A stretch of DNA of 64,000 nt, taken from contig OX637399.1 of the NCBI GenBank assembly GCA_951799425.1, forward strand, positions 36,801,701 to 36,865,700. The letters run 5' to 3'. The translations under genes and the position numbers were made by a program. Below are positions 51,438-63,911 of this stretch, piece by piece. Numbering within the stretch: position 1 is the first letter of the stretch; each line of letters opens with the position of its first letter. The stretch is from Ilex aquifolium (taxonomy: Eukaryota; Streptophyta; Magnoliopsida; Aquifoliales; Aquifoliaceae). The notes beneath the pieces are model-generated. The model saw nothing but the letters and a program-made list of their open reading frames with translations, was not told the origin of the DNA and did not search any database.

Positions 51438-54400
51438 ATTGGGAAATTACTTTTTTTTGCCTTGTGGAGGGGAATGTCCAACTATACCAAACTTCCATCA
51501 CAATTTCGAACTTGTTAGAAGATGAATCACCAATTTTGATCTCAATATATTGGTTTGGGTTTCAAGTTCTCTTTGCAATGCCGCAAGAATTAGCTCAATC
51601 CGAGTTCGGGAGAAAGAGTTATGTCGGATATAATATTTCATTTTAAAGGAGGACTACTTATTACACAAAACTTGCGTTACAATAGAGCCCATGCTAGAGG
51701 ATTTTTCATGACTTTTGATGTGAATAAAATGGTTAGGGATTGAAGAATTCTTTACAATGCCGCAAGAATCATCTTAATCAGAGACCGGAGCAAAAAGTTA
51801 TGTCAGAAATACTAAAGATTGGGAAATTACTTTTTTTTTTCCTTGTGGAGGGGAATGACCAACTATACCAAACTTCCATCTTCGAACTTGTTAGAAGATG
51901 AATCACCAATTTTGATCTCAATATATTGGTTAGGGTTTCAAGTTCTCATTGCAATGCCGCAAGAATTAGCTCAATCAGAGTTCGGGAGAAAAAGTTATGT
52001 CCGATATAATATTTCATTTTAAAGGAGGACTACTTATTACACAAAACTTGCATTACAATAGAGCCCATGCTAGAGGATTTTTCATGACTTTTGATGTGAA
52101 TAAAATGGTTAGGGATTGAAGAATTCTTTACAATGCCGCAAGAATCATCTTAATCAGAGACCGGAGCAAAAAGTTATGTCAGAAATACTAAAGAATGGGA
52201 AATTACTTTTTTTTTCCTTGTGGAGGGAATGGCCAACTATACCAAACTTCCATCACAATTTCGAACTTGTTAGAAGATGAATCACCAATTTTGATCTGAA
52301 TATATTTGTTAGGGTTTCAAGTTCTCTTTGCAATGCCGTAAGTATTAGCTCAATCCGAGTTCGGGAGAAAGAGTTATGTCGGATATAATATTTCATTTTA
52401 AAGGAGGACTACTTATTACACAAAACTTGCGTTACAATAGAGTCCATGCTAGAGGATTTTTCCTGACTTTTGATGTGAATAAAATGGTTAGGGATTGAAG
52501 AATTCTTTACAATGCCGCAAGAATCATCTTAATCAGAGACCGGAGCAAAAAGTTATGTCAGAAATACTGAAGATTGGGAAATTACTTTTTTTTGCCTTGT
52601 GGAGGGGAATGGCCAACTATACCAAACTTCCATCACAATTTCGAACTTGTTAGAAGATGAATCACCAATTTTGATCTGAATATATTTGTTAGGGTTTCAA
52701 GTTCTCTTTGCAATGCCGTAAGTATTAGCTCAATCCGAGTTCGGGAGAAAGAGTTATGTCGGATATAATATTTCATTTTAAAGGAGGACTACTTATTACA
52801 CAAAACTTGCGTTACAATAGAGCCCATGCTAGAGGATTTTTCATGACTTTTGATGTGAATAAAATGGTTAGGAATTGAAGAATGCTTTACAATGCTGCAA
52901 GAATCATCTTAATCAGAGACCGGAGCAAAAAGTTATGTCAGAAATACTAAAGATTGGGAAATTACTTTTTTTTTTCCTTGTGGAGGGGAATGGCCAACTA
53001 TACCAAACTTCCATCTTCGAACTTGTTAGAAGATGAATCACCAATTTTGATCTCAATATATTGGTTAGGGTTTCAAGTTCTCATTGCAATGCCGCAAGAA
53101 TTAGCTCAATCAGAGTTCGGGAGAAAAAGTTATGTCCGATATAATATTTCATTTTAAAGGAGGACTACTTATTACACAAAACTTGCATTACAATAGAGCC
53201 CATGCTAGAGGATTTTTCATGACTTTTGATGTGAATAAAATGGTTAGGGATTGAAGAATTCTTTACAATGCCGCAAGAATCATCTTAATCAGAGACCGGA
53301 GCAAAAAGTTATGTCAGAAATACTAAAGATTGGGAAATTACTTTTTTTTTTCCTTGTGGAGGGGAATGACCAACTATACCAAACTTCCATCTTCGAACTT
53401 GTTAGAAGATGAATCACCAATTTTGATCTCAATATATTGGTTAGGGTTTCAAGTTCTCATTGCAATGCCGCAAGAATTAGCTCAATCAGAGTTCGGGAGA
53501 AAAAGTTATGTCCGATATAATATTTCATTTTAAAGGAGGACTACTTATTACACAAAACTTGCATTACAATAGAGCCCATGCTAGAGGATTTTTCATGACT
53601 TTTGATGTGAATAAAATGGTTAGGGATTGAAGAATTCTTTACAATGCCGCAAGAATCATCTTAATCAGAGACCGGAGCAAAAAGTTATGTCAGAAATACT
53701 AAAGAATGGGAAATTACTTTTTTTTTCCTTGTGGAGGGAATGGCCAACTATACCAAACTTCCATCACAATTTCGAACTTGTTAGAAGATGAATCACCAAT
53801 TTTGATCTGAATATATTTGTTAGGGTTTCAAGTTCTCTTTGCAATGCCGTAAGTATTAGCTCAATCCGAGTTCGGGAGAAAGAGTTATGTCGGATATAAT
53901 ATTTCATTTTAAAGGAGGACTACTTATTACACAAAACTTGCGTTACAATAGAGTCCATGCTAGAGGATTTTTCCTGACTTTTGATGTGAATAAAATGGTT
54001 AGGGATTGAAGAATTCTTTACAATGCCGCAAGAATCATCTTAATCAGAGACCGGAGCAAAAAGTTATGTCAGAAATACTAAAGATTCGGAAATTACTTTT
54101 TTTTTTCCTTGTGGAGGGGAATGGCCAACTATACCAAACTTCCATCTTCGAACTTGTTAGAAGATGAATCACCAATTTTGATCTCAATATATTGGTTAGG
54201 GTTTCAAGTTCTCATTGCAATGCCGCAAGAATTAGCTCAATCGGAGTTCGGGAGAAAAAGTTATGTCCGATATAATATTTCATTTTAAAGGAGGACTACT
54301 TATTACACAAAACTTGCATTACAATAGAGCCCATGCTAGAGGATTTTTCATGACTTTTGATGTGAATAAAATGGTTAGGGATTGAAGAATTCTTTACAAT

Positions 54401-54459
54401 GCCGCAAGAATCATCTTAATCAGAGACCGGAGCAAAAAGTTATGTCAGAAATACTGAAG
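51438..54459 (+). repeat. 8-monomer HOR, copy 1 (3022 bp)
   Basis: Starts: 51438 A, 51818 B, 52194 C, 52573 A*, 52953 B, 53329 B, 53705 C, 54084 B (attcgg, tcggagttcggg). The length equals that of the next unit, but monomer order differs at positions three to five and eight. It is therefore an equal-length relative and not a perfect copy. Confidence 0.87.
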
Positions 54460-57400
54460 ATTGGGAAATTACTTTTTTTTGCCTTGTGGAGGGGAATGTC
54501 CAACTATACCAAACTTCCATCACAATTTCGAACTTGTTAGAAGATGAATCACCAATTTTGATCTCAATATATTGGTTTGGGTTTCAAGTTCTCTTTGCAA
54601 TGCCGCAAGAATTAGCTCAATCCGAGTTCGGGAGAAAGAGTTATGTCGGATATAATATTTCATTTTAAAGGAGGACTACTTATTACACAAAACTTGCGTT
54701 ACCATAGAGCCCATGCTAGAGGATTTTTCATGACTTTTGATGTGAATAAAATGGTTAGGGATTGAAGAATTCTTTACAATGCCGCAAGAATCATCTTAAT
54801 CAGAGACCGGAGCAAAAAGTTATGTCAGAAATACTAAAGATTGGGAAATTACTTTTTTTTTTCCTTGTGGAGGGGAATGACCAACTATACCAAACTTCCT
54901 TCTTCGAACTTGTTAGAAGATGAATCACCAATTTTGATCTCAATATATTGGTTAGGGTTTCAAGTTCTCATTGCAATGCCGCAAGAATTAGCTCAATCAG
55001 AGTTCGGGAGAAAAAGTTATGTCCGATATAATATTTCATTTTAAAGGAGGACTACTTATTACACAAAACTTGCATTACAATAGAGCCCATGCTAGAGGAT
55101 TTTTCATGACTTTTGATGTGAATAAAATGGTTAGGGATTGAAGAATTCTTTACAATGCCGCAAGAATCATCTTAATCAGAGACCGGAGCAAAAAGTTATG
55201 TAAGAAATACTAAAGATTGGGAAATTACTTTTTTTTTTCCTTGTGGAGGGGAATGACCAACTATACCAAACTTCCATCTTCGAACTTGTTAGAAGATGAA
55301 TCACCAATTTTGATCTCAATATATTGGTTAGGGTTTCAAGTTCTCATTGCAATGCCGCAAGAATTAGCTCAATCAGAGTTCGGGAGAAAAAGTTATGTCC
55401 GATATAATATTTCATTTTAAAGGAGGACTACTTATTACACAAAACTTGCATTACAATAGAGCCCATGCTAGAGGATTTTTCATGACTTTTGATGTGAATA
55501 AAATGGTTAGGGATTGAAGAATTCTTTACAATGCCGCAAGAATCATCTTAATCAGAGACCGGAGCAAAAAGTTATGTCAGAAATACTAAAGAATGGGAAA
55601 TTACTTTTTTTTTCCTTGTGGAGGGAATGGCCAACTATACCAAACTTCCATCACAATTTCGAACTTGTTAGAAGATGAATCACCAATTTTGATCTGAATA
55701 TATTTGTTAGGGTTTCAAGTTCTCTTTGCAATGCCGTAAGTATTAGCTCAATCCGAGTTCGGGAGAAAGAGTTATGTCGGATATAATATTTCATTTTAAA
55801 GGAGGACTACTTATTACACAAAACTTGCGTTACAATAGAGTCCATGCTAGAGGATTTTTCCTGACTTTTGATGTGAATAAAATGGTTAGGGATTGAAGAA
55901 TTCTTTACAATGCCGCAAGAATCATCTTAATCAGAGACCGGAGCAAAAAGTTATGTCAGAAATACTGAAGATTGGGAAATTACTTTTTTTTGCCTTGTGG
56001 AGGGGAATGGCCAACTATACCAAACTTCCATCACAATTTCGAACTTGTTAGAAGATGAATCACCAATTTTGATCTGAATATATTTGTTAGGGTTTCAAGT
56101 TCTCTTTGCAATGCCGTAAGTATTAGCTCAATCCGAGTTCGGGAGAAAGAGTTATGTCGGATATAATATTTCATTTTAAAGGAGGACTACTTATTACACA
56201 AAACTTGCGTTACAATAGAGCCCATGCTAGAGGATTTTTCATGACTTTTGATGTGAATAAAATGGTTAGGAATTGAAGAATTCTTTACAATGCCGCAAGA
56301 ATCATCTTAATCAGAGACCGGAGCAAAAAGTTATGTCAGAAATACTAAAGATTGGGAAATTACTTTTTTTTTTCCTTGTGGAGGGGAATGGCCAACTATA
56401 CCAAACTTCCATCTTCGAACTTGTTAGAAGATGAATCACCAATTTTGATCTCAATATATTGGTTAGGGTTTCAAGTTCTCATTGCAATGCCGCAAGAATT
56501 AGCTCAATCAGAGTTCGGGAGAAAAAGTTATGTCCGATATAATATTTCATTTTAAAGGAGGACTACTTATTACACAAAACTTGCATTACAATAGAGCCCA
56601 TGCTAGAGGATTTTTCATGACTTTTGATGTGAATAAAATGGTTAGGGATTGAAGAATTCTTTACAATGCCGCAAGAATCATCTTAATCAGAGACCGGAGC
56701 AAAAAGTTATGTAAGAAATACTAAAGATTGGGAAATTACTTTTTTTTTTCCTTGTGGAGGGGAATGACCAACTATACCAAACTTCCATCTTCGAACTTGT
56801 TAGAAGATGAATCACCAATTTTGATCTCAATATATTGGTTAGGGTTTCAAGTTCTCATTGCAATGCCGCAAGAATTAGCTCAATCAGAGTTCGGGAGAAA
56901 AAGTTATGTCCGATATAATATTTCATTTTAAAGGAGGACTACTTATTACACAAAACTTGCATTACAATAGAGCCCATGCTAGAGGATTTTTCATGACTTT
57001 TGATGTGAATAAAATGGTTAGGGATTGAAGAATTCTTTACAATGCCGCAAGAATCATCTTAATCAGAGACCGGAGCAAAAAGTTATGTCAGAAATACTAA
57101 AGAATGGGAAATTACTTTTTTTTTCCTTGTGGAGGGAATGGCCAACTATACCAAACTTCCATCACAATTTCGAACTTGTTAGAAGATGAATCACCAATTT
57201 TGATCTGAATATATTTGTTAGGGTTTCAAGTTCTCTTTGCAATGCCGTAAGTATTAGCTCAATCCGAGTTCGGGAGAAAGAGTTATGTCGGATATAATAT
57301 TTCATTTTAAAGGAGGACTACTTATTACACAAAACTTGCGTTACAATAGAGTCCATGCTAGAGGATTTTTCCTGACTTTTGATGTGAATAAAATGGTTAG

Positions 57401-57481
57401 GGATTGAAGAATTCTTTACAATGCCGCAAGAATCATCTTAATCAGAGACCGGAGCAAAAAGTTATGTCAGAAATACTGAAG
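54460..57481 (+). repeat. 8-monomer HOR, copy 2 (3022 bp)
   Basis: Starts: 54460 A, 54840 B (ccttcttcg), 55216 B, 55592 C, 55971 A*, 56351 B, 56727 B, 57103 C. Right-half changes here include gttaccatag near 54700. Order is A-B-B-C-A*-B-B-C, so this unit is internally two quasi-copies of a 4-monomer A-B-B-C motif. The same motif also occurs at 43123-44633. Confidence 0.87.
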
Positions 57482-60400
57482 ATTGGGAAATTACTTTTTT
57501 TTGCCTTGTGGAGGGGAATGTCCAACTATACCAAACTTCCATCACAATTTCGAACTTGTTAGAAGATGAATCACCAATTTTGATCTCAATATATTGGTTT
57601 GGGTTTCAAGTTCTCTTTGCAATGCCGCAAGAATTAGCTCAATCCGAGTTCGGGAGAAAGAGTTATGTCGGATATAATATTTCATTTTAAAGGAGGACTA
57701 CTTATTACACAAAACTTGCGTTACAATAGAGCCCATGCTAGAGGATTTTTCATGACTTTTGATGTGAATAAAATGGTTAGGGATTGAAGAATTCTTTACA
57801 ATGCCGCAAGAATCATCTTAATCAGAGACCGGAGCAAAAAGTTATGTCAGAAATACTAAAGATTGGGAAATTACTTTTTTTTTTCCTTGTGGAGGGGAAT
57901 GACCAACTATACCAAACTTCCATCTTCGAACTTGTTAGAAGATGAATCACCAATTTTGATCTCAATATATTGGTTAGGGTTTCAAGTTCTCATTGCAATG
58001 CCGCAAGAATTAGCTCAATCAGAGTTCGGGAGAAAAAGTTATGTCCGATATAATATTTCATTTTAAAGGAGGACTACTTATTACACAAAACTTGCATTAC
58101 AATAGAGCCCATGCTAGAGGATTTTTCATGACTTTTGATGTGAATAAAATGGTTAGGGATTGAAGAATTCTTTACAATGCCGCAAGAATCATCTTAATCA
58201 GAGACCGGAGCAAAAAGTTATGTCAGAAATACTAAAGAATGGGAAATTACTTTTTTTTTCCTTGTGGAGGGAATGGCCAACTATACCAAACTTCCATCAC
58301 AATTTCGAACTTGTTAGAAGATGAATCACCAATTTTGATCTGAATATATTTGTTAGGGTTTCAAGTTCTCTTTGCAATGCCGTAAGTATTAGCTCAATCC
58401 GAGTTCGGGAGAAAGAGTTATGTCGGATATAATATTTCATTTTAAAGGAGGACTACTTATTACACAAAACTTGCGTTACAATAGAGTCCATGCTAGAGGA
58501 TTTTTCCTGACTTTTGATGTGAATAAAATGGTTAGGGATTGAAGAATTCTTTACAATGCCGCAAGAATCATCTTAATCAGAGACCGGAGCAAAAAGTTAT
58601 GTCAGAAATACTGAAGATTGGGAAATTACTTTTTTTTGCCTTGTGGAGGGGAATGGCCAACTATACCAAACTTCCATCACAATTTCGAACTTGTTAGAAG
58701 ATGAATCACCAATTTTGATCTGAATATATTTGTTAGGGTTTCAAGTTCTCTTTGCAATGCCGTAAGTATTAGCTCAATCCGAGTTCGGGAGAAAGAGTTA
58801 TGTCGGATATAATATTTCATTTTAAAGGAGGACTACTTATTACACAAAACTTGCGTTACAATAGAGCCCATGCTAGAGGATTTTTCATGACTTTTGATGT
58901 GAATAAAATGGTTAGGGATTGAAGAATTCTTTACAATGCCGCAAGAATCATCTTAATCAGAGACCGGAGCAAAAAGTTATGTCAGAAATACTAAAGATTG
59001 GGAAATTACTTTTTTTTTTCCTTGTGGAGGGGAATGACCAACTATACCAAACTTCCATCTTCGAACTTGTTAGAAGATGAATCAACAATTTTGATCTCAA
59101 TATATTGGTTAGGGTTTCAAGTTCTCATTGCAATGCCGCAAGAATTAGCTCAATCAGAGTTCGGGAGAAAAAGTTATGTCCGATATAATATTTCATTTTA
59201 AAGGAGGACTACTTATTACACAAAACTTGCATTACAATAGAGCCCATGCTAGAGGATTTTTCATGACTTTTGATGTGAATAAAATGGTTAGGGATTGAAG
59301 AATTATTTACAATGCCGCAAGAATCATCTTAATCAGAGACCGGAGCAAAAAGTTATGTCAGAAATACTAAAGAATGGGAAATTACTTTTTTTTTCCTTGT
59401 GGAGGGAATGGCCAACTATACCAAACTTCCATCACAATTTCGAACTTGTTAGAAGATGAATCACCAATTTTGATCTGAATATATTTGTTAGGGTTTCAAG
59501 TTCTCTTTGCAATGCCGTAAGTATTAGCTCAATCCGAGTTCGGGAGAAAGAGTTATGTCGGATATAATATTTCATTTTAAAGGAGGACTACTTATTACAC
59601 AAAACTTGCGTTACAATAGAGTCCATGCTAGAGGATTTTTCCTGACTTTTGATGTGAATAAAATGGTTAGGGATTGAAGAATTCTTTACAATGCCGCAAG
59701 AATCATCTTAATCAGAGACCGGAGCAAAAAGTTATGTAAGAAATACTAAAGATTGGGAAATTACTTTTTTTTTTCCTTGTGGAGGGGAATGACCAACTAT
59801 ACCAAACTTCCATCTTCGAACTTGTTAGAAGATGAATCACCAATTTTGATCTCAATATATTGGTTAGGGTTTCAAGTTCTCATTGCAATGCCGCAAGAAT
59901 TAGCTCAATCAGAGTTCGGGAGAAAAAGTTATGTCCGATATAATATTTCATTTTAAAGGAGGACTACTTATTACACAAAACTTGCATTACAATAGAGCCC
60001 ATGCTAGAGGATTTTTCATGACTTTTGATGTGAATAAAATGGTTAGGGATTGAAGAATTCTTTACAATGCCGCAAGAATCATCTTAATCAGAGACCGGAG
60101 CAAAAAGTTATGTCAGAAATACTAAAGAATGGGAAATTACTTTTTTTTTCCTTGTGGAGGGAATGGCCAACTATACCAAACTTCCATCACAATTTCGAAC
60201 TTGTTAGAAGATGAATCACCAATTTTGATCTGAATATATTTGTTAGGGTTTCAAGTTCTCTTTGCAATGCCGTAAGTATTAGCTCAATCCGAGTTCGGGA
60301 GAAAGAGTTATGTCGGATATAATATTTCATTTTAAAGGAGGACTACTTATTACACAAAACTTGCGTTACAATAGAGTCCATGCTAGAGGATTTTTCCTGA

Positions 60401-60506
60401 CTTTTGATGTGAATAAAATGGTTAGGGATTGAAGAATTCTTTACAATGCCGCAAGAATCATCTTAATCAGAGACCGGAGCAAAAAGTTATGTCAGAAATA
60501 CTGAAG
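57482..60506 (+). repeat. 8-monomer HOR, copy 3 (3025 bp)
   Basis: Starts: 57482 A, 57862 B, 58238 C, 58617 A*, 58997 B (atcaacaatt), 59373 C, 59752 B, 60128 C. The first six monomers recur exactly 3025 bp to the right, including atcaacaatt (59085 and 62110). The right half of the 58997 monomer, near 59305, has gaattattta in place of gaattcttta, which removes an EcoRI site. Confidence 0.9.
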
Positions 60507-63500
60507 ATTGGGAAATTACTTTTTTTTGCCTTGTGGAGGGGAATGTCCAACTATACCAAACTTCCATCACAATTTCGAACTTGTTAGAAGATGAATCACC
60601 AATTTTGATCTCAATATATTGGTTTGGGTTTCAAGTTCTCTTTGCAATGCCGCAAGAATTAGCTCAATCCGAGTTCGGGAGAAAGAGTTATGTCGGATAT
60701 AATATTTCATTTTAAAGGAGGACTACTTATTACACAAAACTTGCGTTACAATAGAGCCCATGCTAGAGGATTTTTCATGACTTTTGATGTGAATAAAATG
60801 GTTAGGGATTGAAGAATTCTTTACAATGCCGCAAGAATCATCTTAATCAGAGACCGGAGCAAAAAGTTATGTCAGAAATACTAAAGATTGGGAAATTACT
60901 TTTTTTTTTCCTTGTGGAGGGGAATGACCAACTATACCAAACTTCCATCTTCGAACTTGTTAGAAGATGAATCACCAATTTTGATCTCAATATATTGGTT
61001 AGGGTTTCAAGTTCTCATTGCAATGCCGCAAGAATTAGCTCAATCAGAGTTCGGGAGAAAAAGTTATGTCCGATATAATATTTCATTTTAAAGGAGGACT
61101 ACTTATTACACAAAACTTGCATTACAATAGAGCCCATGCTAGAGGATTTTTCATGACTTTTGATGTGAATAAAATGGTTAGGGATTGAAGAATTCTTTAC
61201 AATGCCGCAAGAATCATCTTAATCAGAGACCGGAGCAAAAAGTTATGTCAGAAATACTAAAGAATGGGAAATTACTTTTTTTTTCCTTGTGGAGGGAATG
61301 GCCAACTATACCAAACTTCCATCACAATTTCGAACTTGTTAGAAGATGAATCACCAATTTTGATCTGAATATATTTGTTAGGGTTTCAAGTTCTCTTTGC
61401 AATGCCGTAAGTATTAGCTCAATCCGAGTTCGGGAGAAAGAGTTATGTCGGATATAATATTTCATTTTAAAGGAGGACTACTTATTACACAAAACTTGCG
61501 TTACAATAGAGTCCATGCTAGAGGATTTTTCCTGACTTTTGATGTGAATAAAATGGTTAGGGATTGAAGAATTCTTTACAATGCCGCAAGAATCATCTTA
61601 ATCAGAGACCGGAGCAAAAAGTTATGTCAGAAATACTGAAGATTGGGAAATTACTTTTTTTTGCCTTGTGGAGGGGAATGGCCAACTATACCAAACTTCC
61701 ATCACAATTTCGAACTTGTTAGAAGATGAATCACCAATTTTGATCTGAATATATTTGTTAGGGTTTCAAGTTCTCTTTGCAATGCCGTAAGTATTAGCTC
61801 AATCCGAGTTCGGGAGAAAGAGTTATGTCGGATATAATATTTCATTTTAAAGGAGGACTACTTATTACACAAAACTTGCGTTACAATAGAGCCCATGCTA
61901 GAGGATTTTTCATGACTTTTGATGTGAATAAAATGGTTAGGGATTGAAGAATTCTTTACAATGCCGCAAGAATCATCTTAATCAGAGACCGGAGCAAAAA
62001 GTTATGTCAGAAATACTAAAGATTGGGAAATTACTTTTTTTTTTCCTTGTGGAGGGGAATGACCAACTATACCAAACTTCCATCTTCGAACTTGTTAGAA
62101 GATGAATCAACAATTTTGATCTCAATATATTGGTTAGGGTTTCAAGTTCTCATTGCAATGCCGCAAGAATTAGCTCAATCAGAGTTCGGGAGAAAAAGTT
62201 ATGTCCGATATAATATTTCATTTTAAAGGAGGACTACTTATTACACAAAACTTGCATTACAATAGAGCCCATGCTAGAGGATTTTTCATGACTTTTGATG
62301 TGAATAAAATGGTTAGGGATTGAAGAATTCTTTACAATGCCGCAAGAATCATCTTAATCAGAGACCGGAGCAAAAAGTTATGTCAGAAATACTAAAGAAT
62401 GGGAAATTACTTTTTTTTTCCTTGTGGAGGGAATGGCCAACTATACCAAACTTCCATCACAATTTCGAACTTGTTAGAAGATGAATCACCAATTTTGATC
62501 TGAATATATTTGTTAGGGTTTCAAGTTCTCTTTGCAATGCCGTAAGTATTAGCTCAATCCGAGTTCGGGAGAAAGAGTTATGTCGGATATAATATTTCAT
62601 TTTAAAGGAGGACTACTTATTACACAAAACTTGCGTTACAATAGAGTCCATGCTAGAGGATTTTTCCTGACTTTTGATGTGAATAAAATGGTTAGGGATT
62701 GAAGAATTCTTTACAATGCCGCAAGAATCATCTTAATCAGAGACCGGAGCAAAAAGTTATGTCAGAAATACTGAAGATTGGGAAATTACTTTTTTTTGCC
62801 TTGTGGAGGGGAATGGCCAACTATACCAAACTTCCATCACAATTTCGAACTTGTTAGAAGATGAATCACCAATTTTGATCTGAATATATTTGTTAGGGTT
62901 TCAAGTTCTCTTTGCAATGCCGTAAGTATTAGCTCAATCCGAGTTCGGGAGAAAGAGTTATGTCGGATATAATATTTCATTTTAAAGGAGGACTACTTAT
63001 TACACAAAACTTGCGTTACAATAGAGCCCATGCTAGAGGATTTTTCATGACTTTTGATGTGAATAAAATGGTTAGGAATTGAAGAATGCTTTACAATGCT
63101 GCAAGAATCATCTTAATCAGAGACCGGAGCAAAAAGTTATGTCAGAAATACTAAAGATTGGGAAATTACTTTTTTTTTTCCTTGTGGAGGGGAATGGCCA
63201 ACTATACCAAACTTCCATCTTCGAACTTGTTAGAAGATGAATCACCAATTTTGATCTCAATATATTGGTTAGGGTTTCAAGTTCTCATTGCAATGCCGCA
63301 AGAATTAGCTCAATCAGAGTTCGGGAGAAAAAGTTATGTCCGATATAATATTTCATTTTAAAGGAGGACTACTTATTACACAAAACTTGCATTACAATAG
63401 AGCCCATGCTAGAGGATTTTTCATGACTTTTGATGTGAATAAAATGGTTAGGGATTGAAGAATTCTTTACAATGCCGCAAGAATCATCTTAATCAGAGAC

Positions 63501-63911
63501 CGGAGCAAAAAGTTATGTCAGAAATACTAAAGAATGGGAAATTACTTTTTTTTTCCTTGTGGAGGGAATGGCCAACTATACCAAACTTCCATCACAATTT
63601 CGAACTTGTTAGAAGATGAATCACCAATTTTGATCTGAATATATTTGTTAGGGTTTCAAGTTCTCTTTGCAATGCCGTAAGTATTAGCTCAATCCGAGTT
63701 CGGGAGAAAGAGTTATGTCGGATATAATATTTCATTTTAAAGGAGGACTACTTATTACACAAAACTTGCGTTACAATAGAGTCCATGCTAGAGGATTTTT
63801 CCTGACTTCTGATGTGAATAAAATGGTTAGGGATTGAAGAATTCTTTACAATGCCGCAAGAATCATCTTAATCAGAGACCGGAGCAAAAAGTTATGTCAG
63901 AAATACTGAAG
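60507..63911 (+). repeat. 9-monomer HOR, copy 4 (3405 bp)
   Basis: Starts: 60507 A, 60887 B, 61263 C, 61642 A*, 62022 B (atcaacaatt), 62398 C, 62777 A*, 63157 B, 63533 C (gacttctgatg near 63808). It matches the preceding unit for six monomers. It then reads A*-B-C where that unit reads B-C, so one monomer was gained here or lost there. The order is three A-B-C trimers in a row. Confidence 0.9.

Noticed and set aside
386..63361. Plus-strand open frames of 60-93 codons recurring in A and B monomers
   Set aside because: They mostly start at TTG or GTG, occur once per repeat, change reading frame between A and B because of the 5 bp indel, and cannot run on because 376, 379 and 380 are not all multiples of three. 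Class C and A* monomers carry fixed TGA (tctgaat) and TAA (gccgtaag) stops in the same frame. Nothing suggests selection for protein, and no domain is recognisable.
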